Positions 11,386 to 21,933 of a stretch of 64,000 nt of DNA are shown here, one piece after another. Source of the stretch: Garcia nutans (taxonomy: Eukaryota > Streptophyta > Magnoliopsida > Malpighiales > Euphorbiaceae); assembly GCA_947685225.1 (NCBI GenBank), contig CANTUV010000024.1, forward strand, positions 18,618,001 through 18,682,000, given 5' to 3'. The position numbers and the translations under genes are program-made. Positions within the stretch are counted from its first letter, which is position 1; each line of letters starts with the position of its first letter. Under the pieces are notes generated by a model. That model searched no databases. It was not told the origin of the DNA and was given only the letters and a program-made list of their open reading frames with translations.

Positions 11386-12621
11386 TTGTGCAATGCACCT
11401 GCGACTTTCCAAAGGTGCATGGTAGCAATCTTTGATGAGCTTATAGAGGATATTATGGAGGTGTTTATGGATGATTTCTCGGTCTATGGGATCTCATTTG
11501 AAAGATGTTTGGAAAACCTTAAAAGTGTCCTGATGAGATGTGAGGAAACCAATCTAGTGCTTAATTGGGAAAAGTGTCATTTCATGGTTCAAGAGGGAAT
11601 TGTGTTGGGACACAAAATTTCAAATAAGGGCATTGAGGTGGATCAAGCTAAGGTAGACACCATTGAGAAGTTACCACTACCCCCATCTGTGAAGGCCATC
11701 AGAAGTTTTCTAGGACATGCGGGTTTTTATCGGAGGTTCATTCGAGATTTTTCTAAGATAGTCCGTCCATTGACAAGAATCCTTGAGAAGGATGTCGATT
11801 TTGTTTTTGATGAGGAATGTCTGAGAGCATTCACAACCCTTAAGGAGAAATTGACCCATGCTCCAATCATGGTAGCTCCTAATTGGAATCTATCATTTGA
11901 ACTAATGTGTGATGCAAGTGACTTTGCAGTAGGAGTAGTCTTGGGTCAACGCAAGGAGAAATACTTTCAGCCTATCTACTATGCGAGCAAGACCTTGAAC
12001 ACAGCTCAAGCTAATTACACAACTACAGAGAAAGAGCTGCTAGCTGTGGTTTTTGCTTTTGACAAGTTTAGATCATATCTAATCTTGTCGAGGGTGATTG
12101 TTTATACAGACCATTCGGCTTTAAGGTATTTATTTACAAAAGTTGATGCTAAGCCTAGGCTAATCCGTTGGGTTTTGTTGTTGCAGGAATTTGACTTGAC
12201 AATTCAAGACAAGAAGGGAGCTGAAAATCTTGCAGCCGATCACCTTTCTCGCTTGGAGAATCCAACCTTAGAGAGATTTGAAGAAGGGGACATTGATGAT
12301 CACATCACTGATGAGCAACTGTACGCCATGGTAAGTGAGGTAAGAAATTTAAGTTTTGAAACACCTTGGTTTGCAGATTTTGCTAACTATTTAGTTGTTA
12401 GGGAACTTCCTAAGGACTTAACTTATCAAGCAAAGAAGAAATTCTTTTCTGATTTAAAGTATTATTTTTGGGAGGATCCCTTTTTGTTTAAATTATGTAA
12501 GGATCACATGATTCGACGATGTGTGGCATGGCCCAAAACAATGAACATCCTTAGTCAATGCCATGCCGGACCAGCTTGTGGTCATATGGGAGCCAATAGG
12601 ACTGCTCGAAAGGTACTATAA
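11386..12621 (+). pseudogene. Athila reverse transcriptase palm and RNase H (element B)
   Basis: Begins in CNAPATFQRCM, then the catalytic box EVFMDDFSVYG, SFLGHAGFYRRFIRDFSK (thumb/connection), and RNase H with CDASDFAVGVVLG, TEKELLAVVFAFDKFR and AADHLSRLENP. The frame remains open for over 400 codons and ends at a TAA (12619-12621) inside the integrase zinc-binding region, just after HMGANRTARKVL. The length of intact frame suggests a relatively young insertion. Confidence 0.92.
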
Positions 12622-13607
12622 TTAGGATTTTATTGGCCCACTTTGTTTAAAGATAGCTACGAATTTGTAAATCGTTGTGATCGCTGCCAAAGAACTGGAA
12701 ATATTTCATCTCGTGATGAAATGTCCCAAAATGGGATTTTAGTTTGTGAAATCTTTAATGTATGGGGAATTGATTTTATGGGACCATTTCCAAATTCTTT
12801 TGGTAACAAATATATTCTTGTAGCTATAGACTATGTATCTAAATGTCTTGAAGCCCAAGCCTTGGTAACCAATGATGTTAGGGTTGTGGTGTAGTTTTTG
12901 AAGAAGTTGTTTTCTCGATTTGGTACACCAAAAGCAATTATAAGTGATAGGGGTACTCACTTTTGTAATGCTCAGCTTGAGAAAGTTTTCAAAAGATTAG
13001 GAGTTACACATAGGTTTGCTACTCCCTATCATCCCCAAACTAGTGGCCAAGTTGAGAACACGAATAGGGAGATTAAACAAATTCTGAAAAAAACTGTTGA
13101 GCGATCCTGAAAGGATTGGTCTAAGAAATTGGACAATGCTCTATGGGCTTTTAGATCAAGGATTGGTCTCGTGATTGCCATTTACCTGTTGAAATAGAAC
13201 ATAATGCATATCGGGCAATAAAACAGATTAACCTTGATCTAGCTTGTGTAGGTGAAAGGCGAAAATTACAGGTAAACGAGTTAGATGAGTGGAGGTTGCA
13301 AGCTTATGAGAATGCGAGAATGTATAAGGAACATAACAAGAGATGGCATGATGCTCACATTAAGGAACGGAAAGAGTTTCAAGCGGGAGATTAGGTATTA
13401 CTGTACATTTCAAGGCTTCGACTCTTTCCATGTAAGTTGAAATCTCGATGATCTGGTCCTTTTATTGTCAAGGAAGTTTTCCCCTATGGAGTGGTTGAAA
13501 TAACCCACCCGGAAAAAGGAGATTTTAAAGTCAATGGGCACAGACTCAAATTTTATTTTGGAGGGGAAATACAGGACTTAAAGGAGGTTTTACACCTCCA
13601 AGATTAG
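12622..13607 (+). pseudogene. Athila integrase (element B), broken and internally deleted
   Basis: The zinc-binding CDRCQ is near 12676, catalytic Asp in WGIDFMGPFPN, second Asp in IISDRGTHF, and the Glu helix in QVENTNREIKQILKK. Stops at 12892 (TAG) and 13108 (TGA) interrupt it. At about 13160 the sequence jumps from LWAFRSR to CHLPVEIEH. Element C has TFKTPLGMSPYRLVFGKA at this place, so about 20-25 codons are deleted. The C-terminal region (RLFPCKLKSR, then PYGVVEITHP) ends at TAG 13605-13607. Confidence 0.9.
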
Positions 13608-14611
13608 GGACATTTACCCGGCCGTCCAACTAATACGACGTTAAAGAAGTGCTGGGTGGGAGACAACCCACCGTTTTATGTTTTTTGTTTGTGTCGTCAT
13701 TTTGTTTTAGTTTTATCTTTCTTTTATTGGGTGGTTGTTTGTTTGTTTTGCATTCATCTGAATTTGTAGAGGAAATTTGATTTTGAGGAGTAAATTGAGC
13801 ATATGAAATGACACGCCCGTGCCAATGGACACGCCCGTGTCAATGAGCGTGTCATTATTTATTCATATAGTAGCTATAAAATGCCCATGGACACGCCCGT
13901 GTCAATGGGCGTGTCTCTAAAAAAAATTTAATAAATAAATAAATAACCCAGCATGCCCTCAGAACACGCCCAGACTAGTGGGCGTGTCGTTTGCTTGTTT
14001 GTCACAGTATATGTGACACGCCGATGAACACGCCCGTGTTTGTGGGCGTGTCGATTGTGATTTCACCCAATACCTGTGACATGCCCATTGCCACGGTCGT
14101 GTCCATGAGCGTGTCATGCACATTGGCTTTTATACTATAGGGCACGCCCAGTGAGTGTCATTGGGCGTGCCGACATCTTTATATATAGAACCGATGCCAT
14201 TTTCACGCGAATTCAAATTTTCTTTCTCATTTTCTCTCACCTTTCTTGCAATTCAACCGGCGCATTCACACACCTACTCACTCTAAGAGAGATTCTCACT
14301 CCCGGCTTGCATTTGCTCGTTTTCCCATTGAATTTACTCGTTCCACGCGGATTTTCGCTTTTTAGGTATGAAATCTCAACTTTTACGATTTTTGTTCATT
14401 TTCCTTCATTTTTCTTTCATTTTTCGTATACATTCCTTGTATTTTCTTGTCTTTACCTTGAAGTTGGAAGTTTCATGATGTGTTTGCTTTATTCTGATGT
14501 GTTTTTATTTCTCATAATTTTTGCGGCATTTGATTAATTTTAATTTTCTTCGTTTTGAATTCCGTTTTGATTCAGCGTATGTTTATATTTTGAAATTGTT
14601 TGAATTATATA
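13608..14611 (+). other. Pol-env spacer of element B with palindrome cluster
   Basis: No convincing ORF. A palindrome cluster at about 13810-14171 contains GACACGCCC / GGGCGTGTC pairs, the same type as in the LTR of B. A TATA box follows at 14178. After it, AGGTATGA near 14364 could be a 5' splice site whose partner TTGTTTTGTAG lies at about 24604-24614, beyond element A. Confidence 0.75.
14178..14188 (+). promoter_or_regulatory. Possible internal promoter for the env-like ORF of B
   Basis: TTTATATATAG begins 7 bp after the last palindrome unit (14141-14171). The palindrome-then-TATA order copies that of the LTR promoters of E, C and D. It would give an RNA for the env-like ORF separate from the genomic transcript. 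Inference from arrangement. Confidence 0.5.
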
Positions 14612-14616
14612 TTGAT

Positions 14617-17067
14617 TGTAATATCCCAAAGTATACCCTAAAAGTTTTGGCATTATTGTTGTATTTGGATTTAATGTATATGTTTAAGTGGGAAAATTAA
14701 AGATGAGAAGAGAGATGTGTATATGTTGTATATATTGAGATATATACAACATATACAAGTCAAATTACTATATGGTCAAAAGAAGAAATAATTGATTTTA
14801 ATTAATTAGTGGAAAATGGAAAATTAATTAATGGAAGAGGATATTTTATAATATTATATTATTTAAAAGTGCTTGGTCGAGATTTAAAGAGAAGGGTTGA
14901 CTTGGTTTTGTTCCATTCATTTTGTTCTTCTTCTTTCCTTTTCCTTGGGTTGGCCGGCCATCAAAGAAGCAAGAGAGAAAGAGAGTTTTGTTTTCCAAGC
15001 TCTAAATTGAAGGAAGTTACAAGTGATTAAGTTGGAAATTTGAGAAGTTTCATCAACTTTGGTAAGTTTTCACTTGAATTCCTTGTTTTATTTTAAGTTG
15101 TATTTGAGTTTGATGATTGATTGTGGATAGTGTGAGTATGTTTGATTGTGGTGTGTTTGACAGTGTTGGGTTTAATTGATTGTGATTTTGGAGTTGAATG
15201 GAAGAGTAAGAGTTGTGTTTATGTTATGGTTTTGAATTGGTAATATGTCAACATTGAGTTTGATCAATTATTTTTGGTAGATCTTCAAGATGTTTGTGTT
15301 TAATTAAGTTTAAAGCATAGAATACATGAGTTTGGTCCGAAACAGAAGCATTTTGGATGCCACGCCCGTGGCCCTTTGATGCCACGACCGTGGCCATTGG
15401 AGGCCCCGTGGGGGTTTTGAGCAAAGTACGTAGACTTGTTTGTTAACCCACGCCCGTGGGGGTTGTGAGGCCACGACCGTGGGGTCCTAGAGAGAGGTGT
15501 TGGTTTATAACTGTATTGGAATTCTTGTGTATCTTTAAATAAGCGTGTATTATTCCTTTTGAATTAGGTGGTGAAGAGGTTAAGTTGCCCAAATCCTAGT
15601 AGTGGAGAATTCTTGGAAGAGGAAGTGTATAGATTGGTGTGAGTTTTTATTGAGGTAAGCACAAACTTACTTGGTTGCATACATTTACATGATTTTGAGA
15701 CTTAACACTTTTGGTTGTAAATGTGTCAAGTAATCTATTGTATTGTTGATACATTTGATTAATGCTATGAATTGTATAATGTGGAATATATGATGATCAT
15801 TCAAAATATATGTGCAATACAATTGGTTATGATGAATACTTTAATGATGAATTGCTTTAATGTGAATTGCGATGTGATGAGATGTGATGCCATTGTGGTT
15901 GGCTACAATGATTCAAATAAAATAAGTGGGGCATGTTTGCCTAGATGATGATGAATTTAAAATGTATGTCCAATGTAATTGGTTATGTATACTCTATTGA
16001 TGAGATGTGAAGCCATTATTGTTGGCTATAATGATGCAAATGAGATAATTGAGGCATGGTTGCCTAAATGATGACGAGAAAATGAGAATGAAATTGATAA
16101 TGAAATAATGAATGAATTGTGTTTCTAATGTGTTATTCCATTTTTAGAGTTTTGTTGTTGGTGGCATGCCTAATGGTAACAATCTCTTGAAGCTAGGTTG
16201 GATTTGATCCTTGAAGCCAAGTTGGGTTGAAGTTTAGCATGCTTAACTCCCCTTGAAGCTTGGTTGGGTCTAGTCCTTGAAGCCTAATTGAGATGTTACA
16301 ACCCTTGAAGCTAGGTTGGGTTTGGTTCTTGAAGCCAAGTTGGGTTGATACTTAGCATGCTTTGTTCCCCTTGAAGCTTGGTTGAGCCTAATCCTTGAAG
16401 CCTAGTTGGGATAATGATAATGATAAATGTGATAATTAAACCAAAACATTAACTCTGAAAGTTGAATGGCATATTAGTGTCTTTTGGGCCCATGCTTGTC
16501 TTTGTTTAAATGTGATTCATGAATGGTGAAACGAATGAATAATAAGATTCAATGTAAAGCTTTGAAGTATTATATTCTTATGTATTGTTTATAATATTTG
16601 AAATGTGTGACATTGGCATTACATTGAAACATTTTGTTATTATGGTTTGTACCACTAAGCCGTTGGCTTAGCGCAATTGTGGTTCATTGCGCAGGTGATA
16701 GGGTAGAGCCAGAGAGTTCATCTAGACCGAGTCGAGTTTAGATTTTTGATGTGTTGATTCTAAGCTTAAAGATCAGAGACAAACTGCCAAACATGTATAA
16801 ATTCTATGTTTTGTAAACATGGATTTTTGATGCATATGTATTTGTAAATACCGCTACATTTTCGGCTGCGTATCTAATAAACATTTTATCTGTTGTACTT
16901 TATAATATAACTTGAATGTTTTCAAGTTTTCTCATAATATGATTAATTTTAAATGATTTTAAAAATTGGGTTGTTTAATATAAACTGTGGCACTCCTGTA
17001 TTCGGTATACGTATATTACAGATGTAGTAGTGTGTAGTGTGCGTATACGGGGTATAGGGGTGTTACA
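14617..17067 (+). repeat. Element A 5' LTR
   Basis: TGTAATATCCC ... GGGGTGTTACA. Features in order: 17-bp inverted repeat at 14719-14756 (loop TGAG), palindromes of the CCACG-CC-CGTGG type at 15358-15480, possible TATA-like TTTATAA near 15507, a doubled block of about 120 bp with GAAGCTAGGTTGGGTTTGG at 16185-16415, and two adjacent hairpins at 16655-16692 close to the 3' end. Confidence 0.95.
16655..16692 (+). repeat. Paired hairpins near the 3' end of Tekay LTRs
   Basis: Hairpin 1 pairs CTAAGCC with GGCTTAG. Hairpin 2 pairs GCGCAAT with ATTGCGC around an 8-base loop and shares one G with hairpin 1. Equivalent structures lie at 23951-23988, 39951-39987, 50445-50481 and 56687-56723. The motif is kept in all Tekay-type LTRs here. 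Confidence 0.75.
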
Positions 17068-17074
17068 ACTGTTT

Positions 17075-17086
17075 TGGTATCAGAGC
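17075..17086 (+). other. Primer binding site of A (tRNA-iMet)
   Basis: TGGTATCAGAGC, the complement of the 3' end of initiator tRNA-Met, seven bases after the LTR. Usual for Tekay-type chromoviruses. Confidence 0.92.
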
Positions 17087-17238
17087 CTAGATTTGAGATT
17101 CTCAACCTAGGTAAATTGTAAGAAAAAGAAAATTTTGATTTTTAAAATATGGCTTTTAAATAAGATACATGCTTTGGTATTGGCAATTTCTGATCTTTGA
17201 TGAGGTATATTCTGCTGTGTTTGCAGATATAGGTAGTG

Positions 17239-18477
17239 ATGGCATCTCAGTCACGTCAGTCTGTAGAAGGTAGTGCTGAGAGTGTAGCTCCTGAAGAGGT
17301 TAGAGATGGAGCTAGGGTTGATAGAGCTGGAGAGGCCCCTACTCCTGTGCCAGGGAGATCAGCTGCTGATGAGGTTCCGCTGGGTTGGTTACGGCATGTG
17401 GTTGAATTGTTGAGGTAAGCTCCAGTGTAGCAGAAGCCACCGCCACCACAGCTTCAAGTGCCGGTGAGACATTATGATAAATTGAGGAAGTGTGGAGCTG
17501 AGGATTTTCTTGGTACTACAGATCCTGCAGTAGCTGAGCAGTGGTTGGATAGAGTGCAGAGTGTATTTATCCAGTTGCAAGCCACTCCTAAAGAGAAATT
17601 TGATTATGTTAGATCTCTTCTTCAGAAAGATGCTTATGATTGGTGGAAGACGGTTCCTCATGCTATGGATGATCCACCTACGTTGTCTTATGGTGATTTT
17701 CTGAAGGAGTTTGAACTGAAATATACTCCAAGGGAGTATAAGGATGTCAAGAAGATGGAATTTCTGAATTTGAGACAAGATAACCAGACTGTGATAGAGT
17801 TTGAGGTAGAGTTTATTCGGTTGAGTCACTATGCTGGGAGGATTATTTCTGATGAGATTGACCGGTGTAGGAGGTTTGAGGAGGGATTGAGGCCCTCTAT
17901 TATGTGTATTGTTGCTGGTTCTCGGTATCAGGATTTTTCTCAATTGGTTGTAGCAGCCAGAAGTGTTGAGAGAGCACAAGCTATTGCAACAGCTGCTAAT
18001 AAGGAGGAGACCAGAGTTAGGAGATCCCAGTTTGAGGCAGGATCTTCATCTATGAAGAGAGGCCGAGGAAGTTTTGTTCCGAGAGTCAGTAGGAGCCAGA
18101 GGCAGTTAGGTAGGTCAGTTCAGTATCAGAGGCAGAGATCGAGACCTACAGTTTCTGTAGCTAGTGCTCCGATTCCAGTGGTTCAGAGATCCATTCCATC
18201 TACATGTGTTCATTGTGATAGGACACATGGGGGTGCTTGTTGGAAGACGGGTTGATCGGGAGTATGCTTTAGATGTGGGTCACCAGCTCATTTTATTAAA
18301 GATTGCCCTGAGCTACAGGATGATAGACAGACTGATACTGCAGCTTCTCGACCTATTTTCAGTAGAGGTGGTCGAGGAGGCAGAGGTTTCAGTACAGGTG
18401 GTCGACCTGAGATCAGTCAGAGAGGAGGTTCTACATCCAGAGGCAGTAGGCCAGATGAGGCTAGATCTTCTCAGAGA
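17239..18477 (+). pseudogene. Chromovirus gag (element A), broken
   Basis: The ATG at 17239 opens MASQSRQSVEG. Stops TAA (17416) and TAG (17428) follow in a proline-rich segment, then a long open part from 17458 with the Ty3-type capsid region (DPAVAEQWLDRVQ, YDWWKTVPHAM, FLKEFELKYTPREYKDVK). A TGA at 18253 precedes the nucleocapsid CCHC knuckle CFRCGSPAHFIKDC at about 18262-18303. An Arg/Gly-rich stretch joins gag to protease without a change of frame, so gag-pol was one ORF. Confidence 0.93.
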
Positions 18478-21400
18478 GTGTATGTGATGCACAGGCAGCC
18501 GGATTCTTCAGCAGTTATTGCGGGTATATTTTCTTTATTTGGCATTTCAGTTCTTGCTTTGATTGATCCAGGATCTACTCATTCATACATAAGTGCATCT
18601 GTCTTGCCTGTGTCAGAATTGCATTCAGAGTCCTTAGGATTTGATGTTTTGGTGACAAATCCTTTAGGACATAGTGTTGTGGTGAGTAAGGTGCATTGTG
18701 ATAGTTCAGTTGTGGTGCAAGGTGAGGAGTTTTTGGGTGATTTGATTGAAATGCCTTTTAAGGAGTATGATTTGATTTTAGGTATGGATTGGTTGTCTAA
18801 ACATGGAGCTGTGGTAGACTGTCAAAAGAAGTGTGTTACCCTTAGAACCAGTGATGGTAGAAGTGTGATGATGTCTAGTGAGCAAAGACAACTTGCATCC
18901 TTGTTTGTTTCAGCTGTTGTAGCTAAGAAGTTGATTAGAAAAGGGTGTGATGCTTATCTTGCTCATGTTGTGGATACCAGAGTAGTGGGTTCTCAACTTG
19001 ATAGTATACCCACAGTTGCAGAATTTCCAGATATTTTTCCTGAGGAGTTGCCAGGGTTACCCCCTGAGAGAGAGGTTGAGTTTGGTATCGATTTGTTGCC
19101 TGGTACCACTCCCATCTCTATTACTCCCTATCGAATGGCACCTGCTGAGTTGAGAGAGTTGAAGGTGCAGTTGCAGGAGTTGTTGGATAAAGGGTTTATT
19201 CGCCCTCGTGTTTCTCCGTGGGGAGCTCCTGTTTTGTTTGTAAAGAAGAAGGATGGTACTTTGAGATTATGCATTGATTATAGGCAATTGAACAAAGTGA
19301 CTATCAAGAATAAGTATCCTTTGCCTCGGATTGATGATCTCTTTGACCAATTGAAGGGAGCAGCAGTGTTTTCCAAGATTGATTTGAGATCAGGGTACAT
19401 TCAATTGAAGGTTAGAGCTGAAGATGTTCCTAAGACAGCTTTCCGCACAAGGTATGGCCATTATGAGTTTTTAGTGATGCCTTTTGGGTTGATGAATGCA
19501 CCTGCAGCTTTCATGGATTTGATGAATAGGGTGTTTAGGCCCTATCTAGATCAGTTTGTGGTGGTTTTCATTGATGATATTTTGGTGTATTCACGTAATG
19601 AAGAGGAGCATGACAAGCATTTGCAAATTGTGTTGCAGACTTTGAGAGAGAAGCAGTTGTATGCTAAGCTATCAAAGTGTGAGTTTTGGCTTGATCAAGT
19701 GACTATTCTGGGTCATATAGTTTCAACAGATGGTATAAGAGTCGATCCAAGTAAAGTTGAGGCCATTTTAAATTGGAGTCCACCGAAGTCTGTAACTGAA
19801 GTTAGAAGTTTTCTGGGTTTGACAGGCTATTATCGACGGTTTGTGAAAGGTTTTTCTTTGATAGCTACTCCACTCACCATATTACTTTGAAAAGGAGTTA
19901 GATTTGTGTGGACAGATCAGTATCAAGCTAGTTTTGAGCAGTTGAAGGAGATGTTGACTCAAGCGCCTGTTCTTGCTTTACCTTTGGAAGATAAACCATA
20001 TGTGATTTACATTGATGCTTCACATAATGGTTTAGGTTGTGTTTTGATGCAGGAGGGTAAAGTCATAGCTTATGCTTCTCAGCAGTTGAAGCCACATGAG
20101 CTTAATTACCCGAAGCATGATTTGGAGTTAGCAGCCATAGTGTTTGCTTTAAAGATTTGGCGACACTACTTGTATGGAGAGAAGTGTTTTATTTACATAG
20201 ATCATAAGTGTTTGAAATATTTGGGGGCTCAAAGAGAGCTTAATCTTCGGCAAAGACGATGGTTGGAGCTGATCAAAGATTATGACTGTTTGATTGATTA
20301 TCATCCTGGTAAGGTAAATGTTATTGCTGATGCCTTGAGTCGAAAGTCTTTAGCAGGTTTGACTGTTTATTCGCTCTTGTTATTTGTTAAGTTGAGAGCG
20401 TTGCATGCTAGTTTTTAATCATGTGATGATGGAGCATTGTTGGCTCAGTTGCATTTGAGACCGATGTTGTTGGATCAGATTAAAGAGGCTCAATTGGTTG
20501 AAGAGAAAATTTAGAAGATTGTTTCAGATTGCCAAAATGGGGAGAGCCAAGAATTCCATATGAGAAGTGATGGTAGCCTTTGGTTCAAGGATAGATTGTG
20601 TGTTCCTGATGATGTTAGTTTAAGAAAGATTATTTTGGAAGAAGCACATCAATCGATTTTTGCTATGCACCCTGGGAGTACTAAAATGTATCAGGATTTG
20701 AAGGAGCATTTTTGGTGGGTAGGTATGAAGAGGGATATAGCGGAGTTTGTATCTAAGTGTCTTACTTGTCAGAAGGTGAAAGCTGAGCATCAAGTTCCAA
20801 CAAGGTTGCTTCAACCTTTATCAGTGCCTGAATGGAAATGGGAACGTGTGACAATGGATTTTGTGTCTGGTTTGCCTTTGACTCGGAAGAAGCATGATGC
20901 TATCTGGGTGATTGTTGATCGGTTGACAAAGATAGCTCATTTTCTTCCAGTTAGAATGGATTTTTCTCTTGAGAAATTGGCTGAGCTGTATATCAGTGAG
21001 ATAGTTAAGTTGCATGGTGTCCCAATTTCTTTGGTGTCTGATCGAGATCCTAGGTTTACTTCAAGGTTTTGGAAGAGTTTACATGGTGCTTTGGGTTCTC
21101 GAATGCACTGCTTTTCATCCACAGTCAGATGGGTAGTCAGAGAGAGTGATACAGATTATAGAGGATATGTTGAGAAGCTGTCATTGATTTTTCTGGAAGT
21201 TGGGACAGATTTTTGCCACTTGTGGAATTTGCTTACAACAACAGTCATCAATCTAGTATTAGAATGGCACCATTTGAGGCTTTGTATGGAAGAAGAGGCA
21301 GAACGCCTCTGTGTTGGAATGAAGTTGGAAAAGGCAAATTGGTTGGACCTGATTTGATTAAAGAGACGGAAGAGAAAGTGAAAATAATTCGGGATCAATT

Positions 21401-21887
21401 AAAAGCAGCTTCAGACAGGCAGAAATCTTATTCAGATTTGAAGAGGAGAGACATAGAGTTTGATGTTGGAGATAAAGTATTTTTGAAAGTATCTCCTTAG
21501 AAAAAGATTTTAAGATTTGGTCGAAGAGGGAAGCTAAGTCCTCGTTTTATTGGACCTTATGAAGTATTAGAAAGAGTTGGACCAGTTGCTTATCGACCTG
21601 CTTTGCCGCCTGAGTTGGATAGAATCCATAATGTTTTCCTTATTTCTATGCTGCGGAGGTACAAATCAAATCCATCTCATGTTTTACCAATGGAATTTAT
21701 TGAGGTGAGTTCGGATCTGACATTTGAAGAAGAACCAGCTGCTATTTTGGCACATGAAGTGAAAGAGTTGAGAAATAAGAAAGTGCCACTTGTGAAGGTT
21801 CTTTGAAAGAATCATGCAAAGGAAGAGACAACTTGGGAGAGTGAGCAAACGATGCGAGATCAGTATCCTCAACTGTTTCAGACTTAA
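18478..21887 (+). pseudogene. Chromovirus pol: protease, RT, RNase H, integrase, chromodomain (element A)
   Basis: Protease active site ALIDPGSTHSYIS (about 18556-18594). RT: SPWGAPVLFVKKKDG, LRLCIDYRQLNK, FVVVFIDDILVYS (catalytic DD near 19575). RNase H: YIDASHNGLGCVL, ELAAIVFALKIWRHY, VIADALSR. Integrase: zinc finger with CLTCQ, TMDFVSGLP, VSDRDPRFTSRF, then tail GPYEVLERVGPVAY and ILAHEVKELRNKK. Breaks: TGA 19888, TAA 20416, TAG about 20512, a frameshift with lost bases near 21104 before the catalytic Glu, TAG 21498 and TGA 21804. At the last two sites element E still has Trp codons. Ends at TAA 21885-21887. Confidence 0.95.
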
Positions 21888-21920
21888 TATCAGGTAATTT
21901 CGAGGACAAAATTTCTTTTT

Positions 21921-21933
21921 AGAGGGGGAGAAT
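21921..21933 (+). other. Polypurine tract of A
   Basis: AGAGGGGGAGAAT directly before the 3' LTR, preceded at 21896-21914 by the conserved ATTTCGAGGACAAAATTTC. Confidence 0.92.

Noticed and set aside
14151..14537. Hydrophobic ORF of about 128 residues after the pol of B
   Set aside because: It starts in a palindrome unit, overlaps the TATA box and has low-complexity Phe/Ser/Leu content from T-rich sequence.
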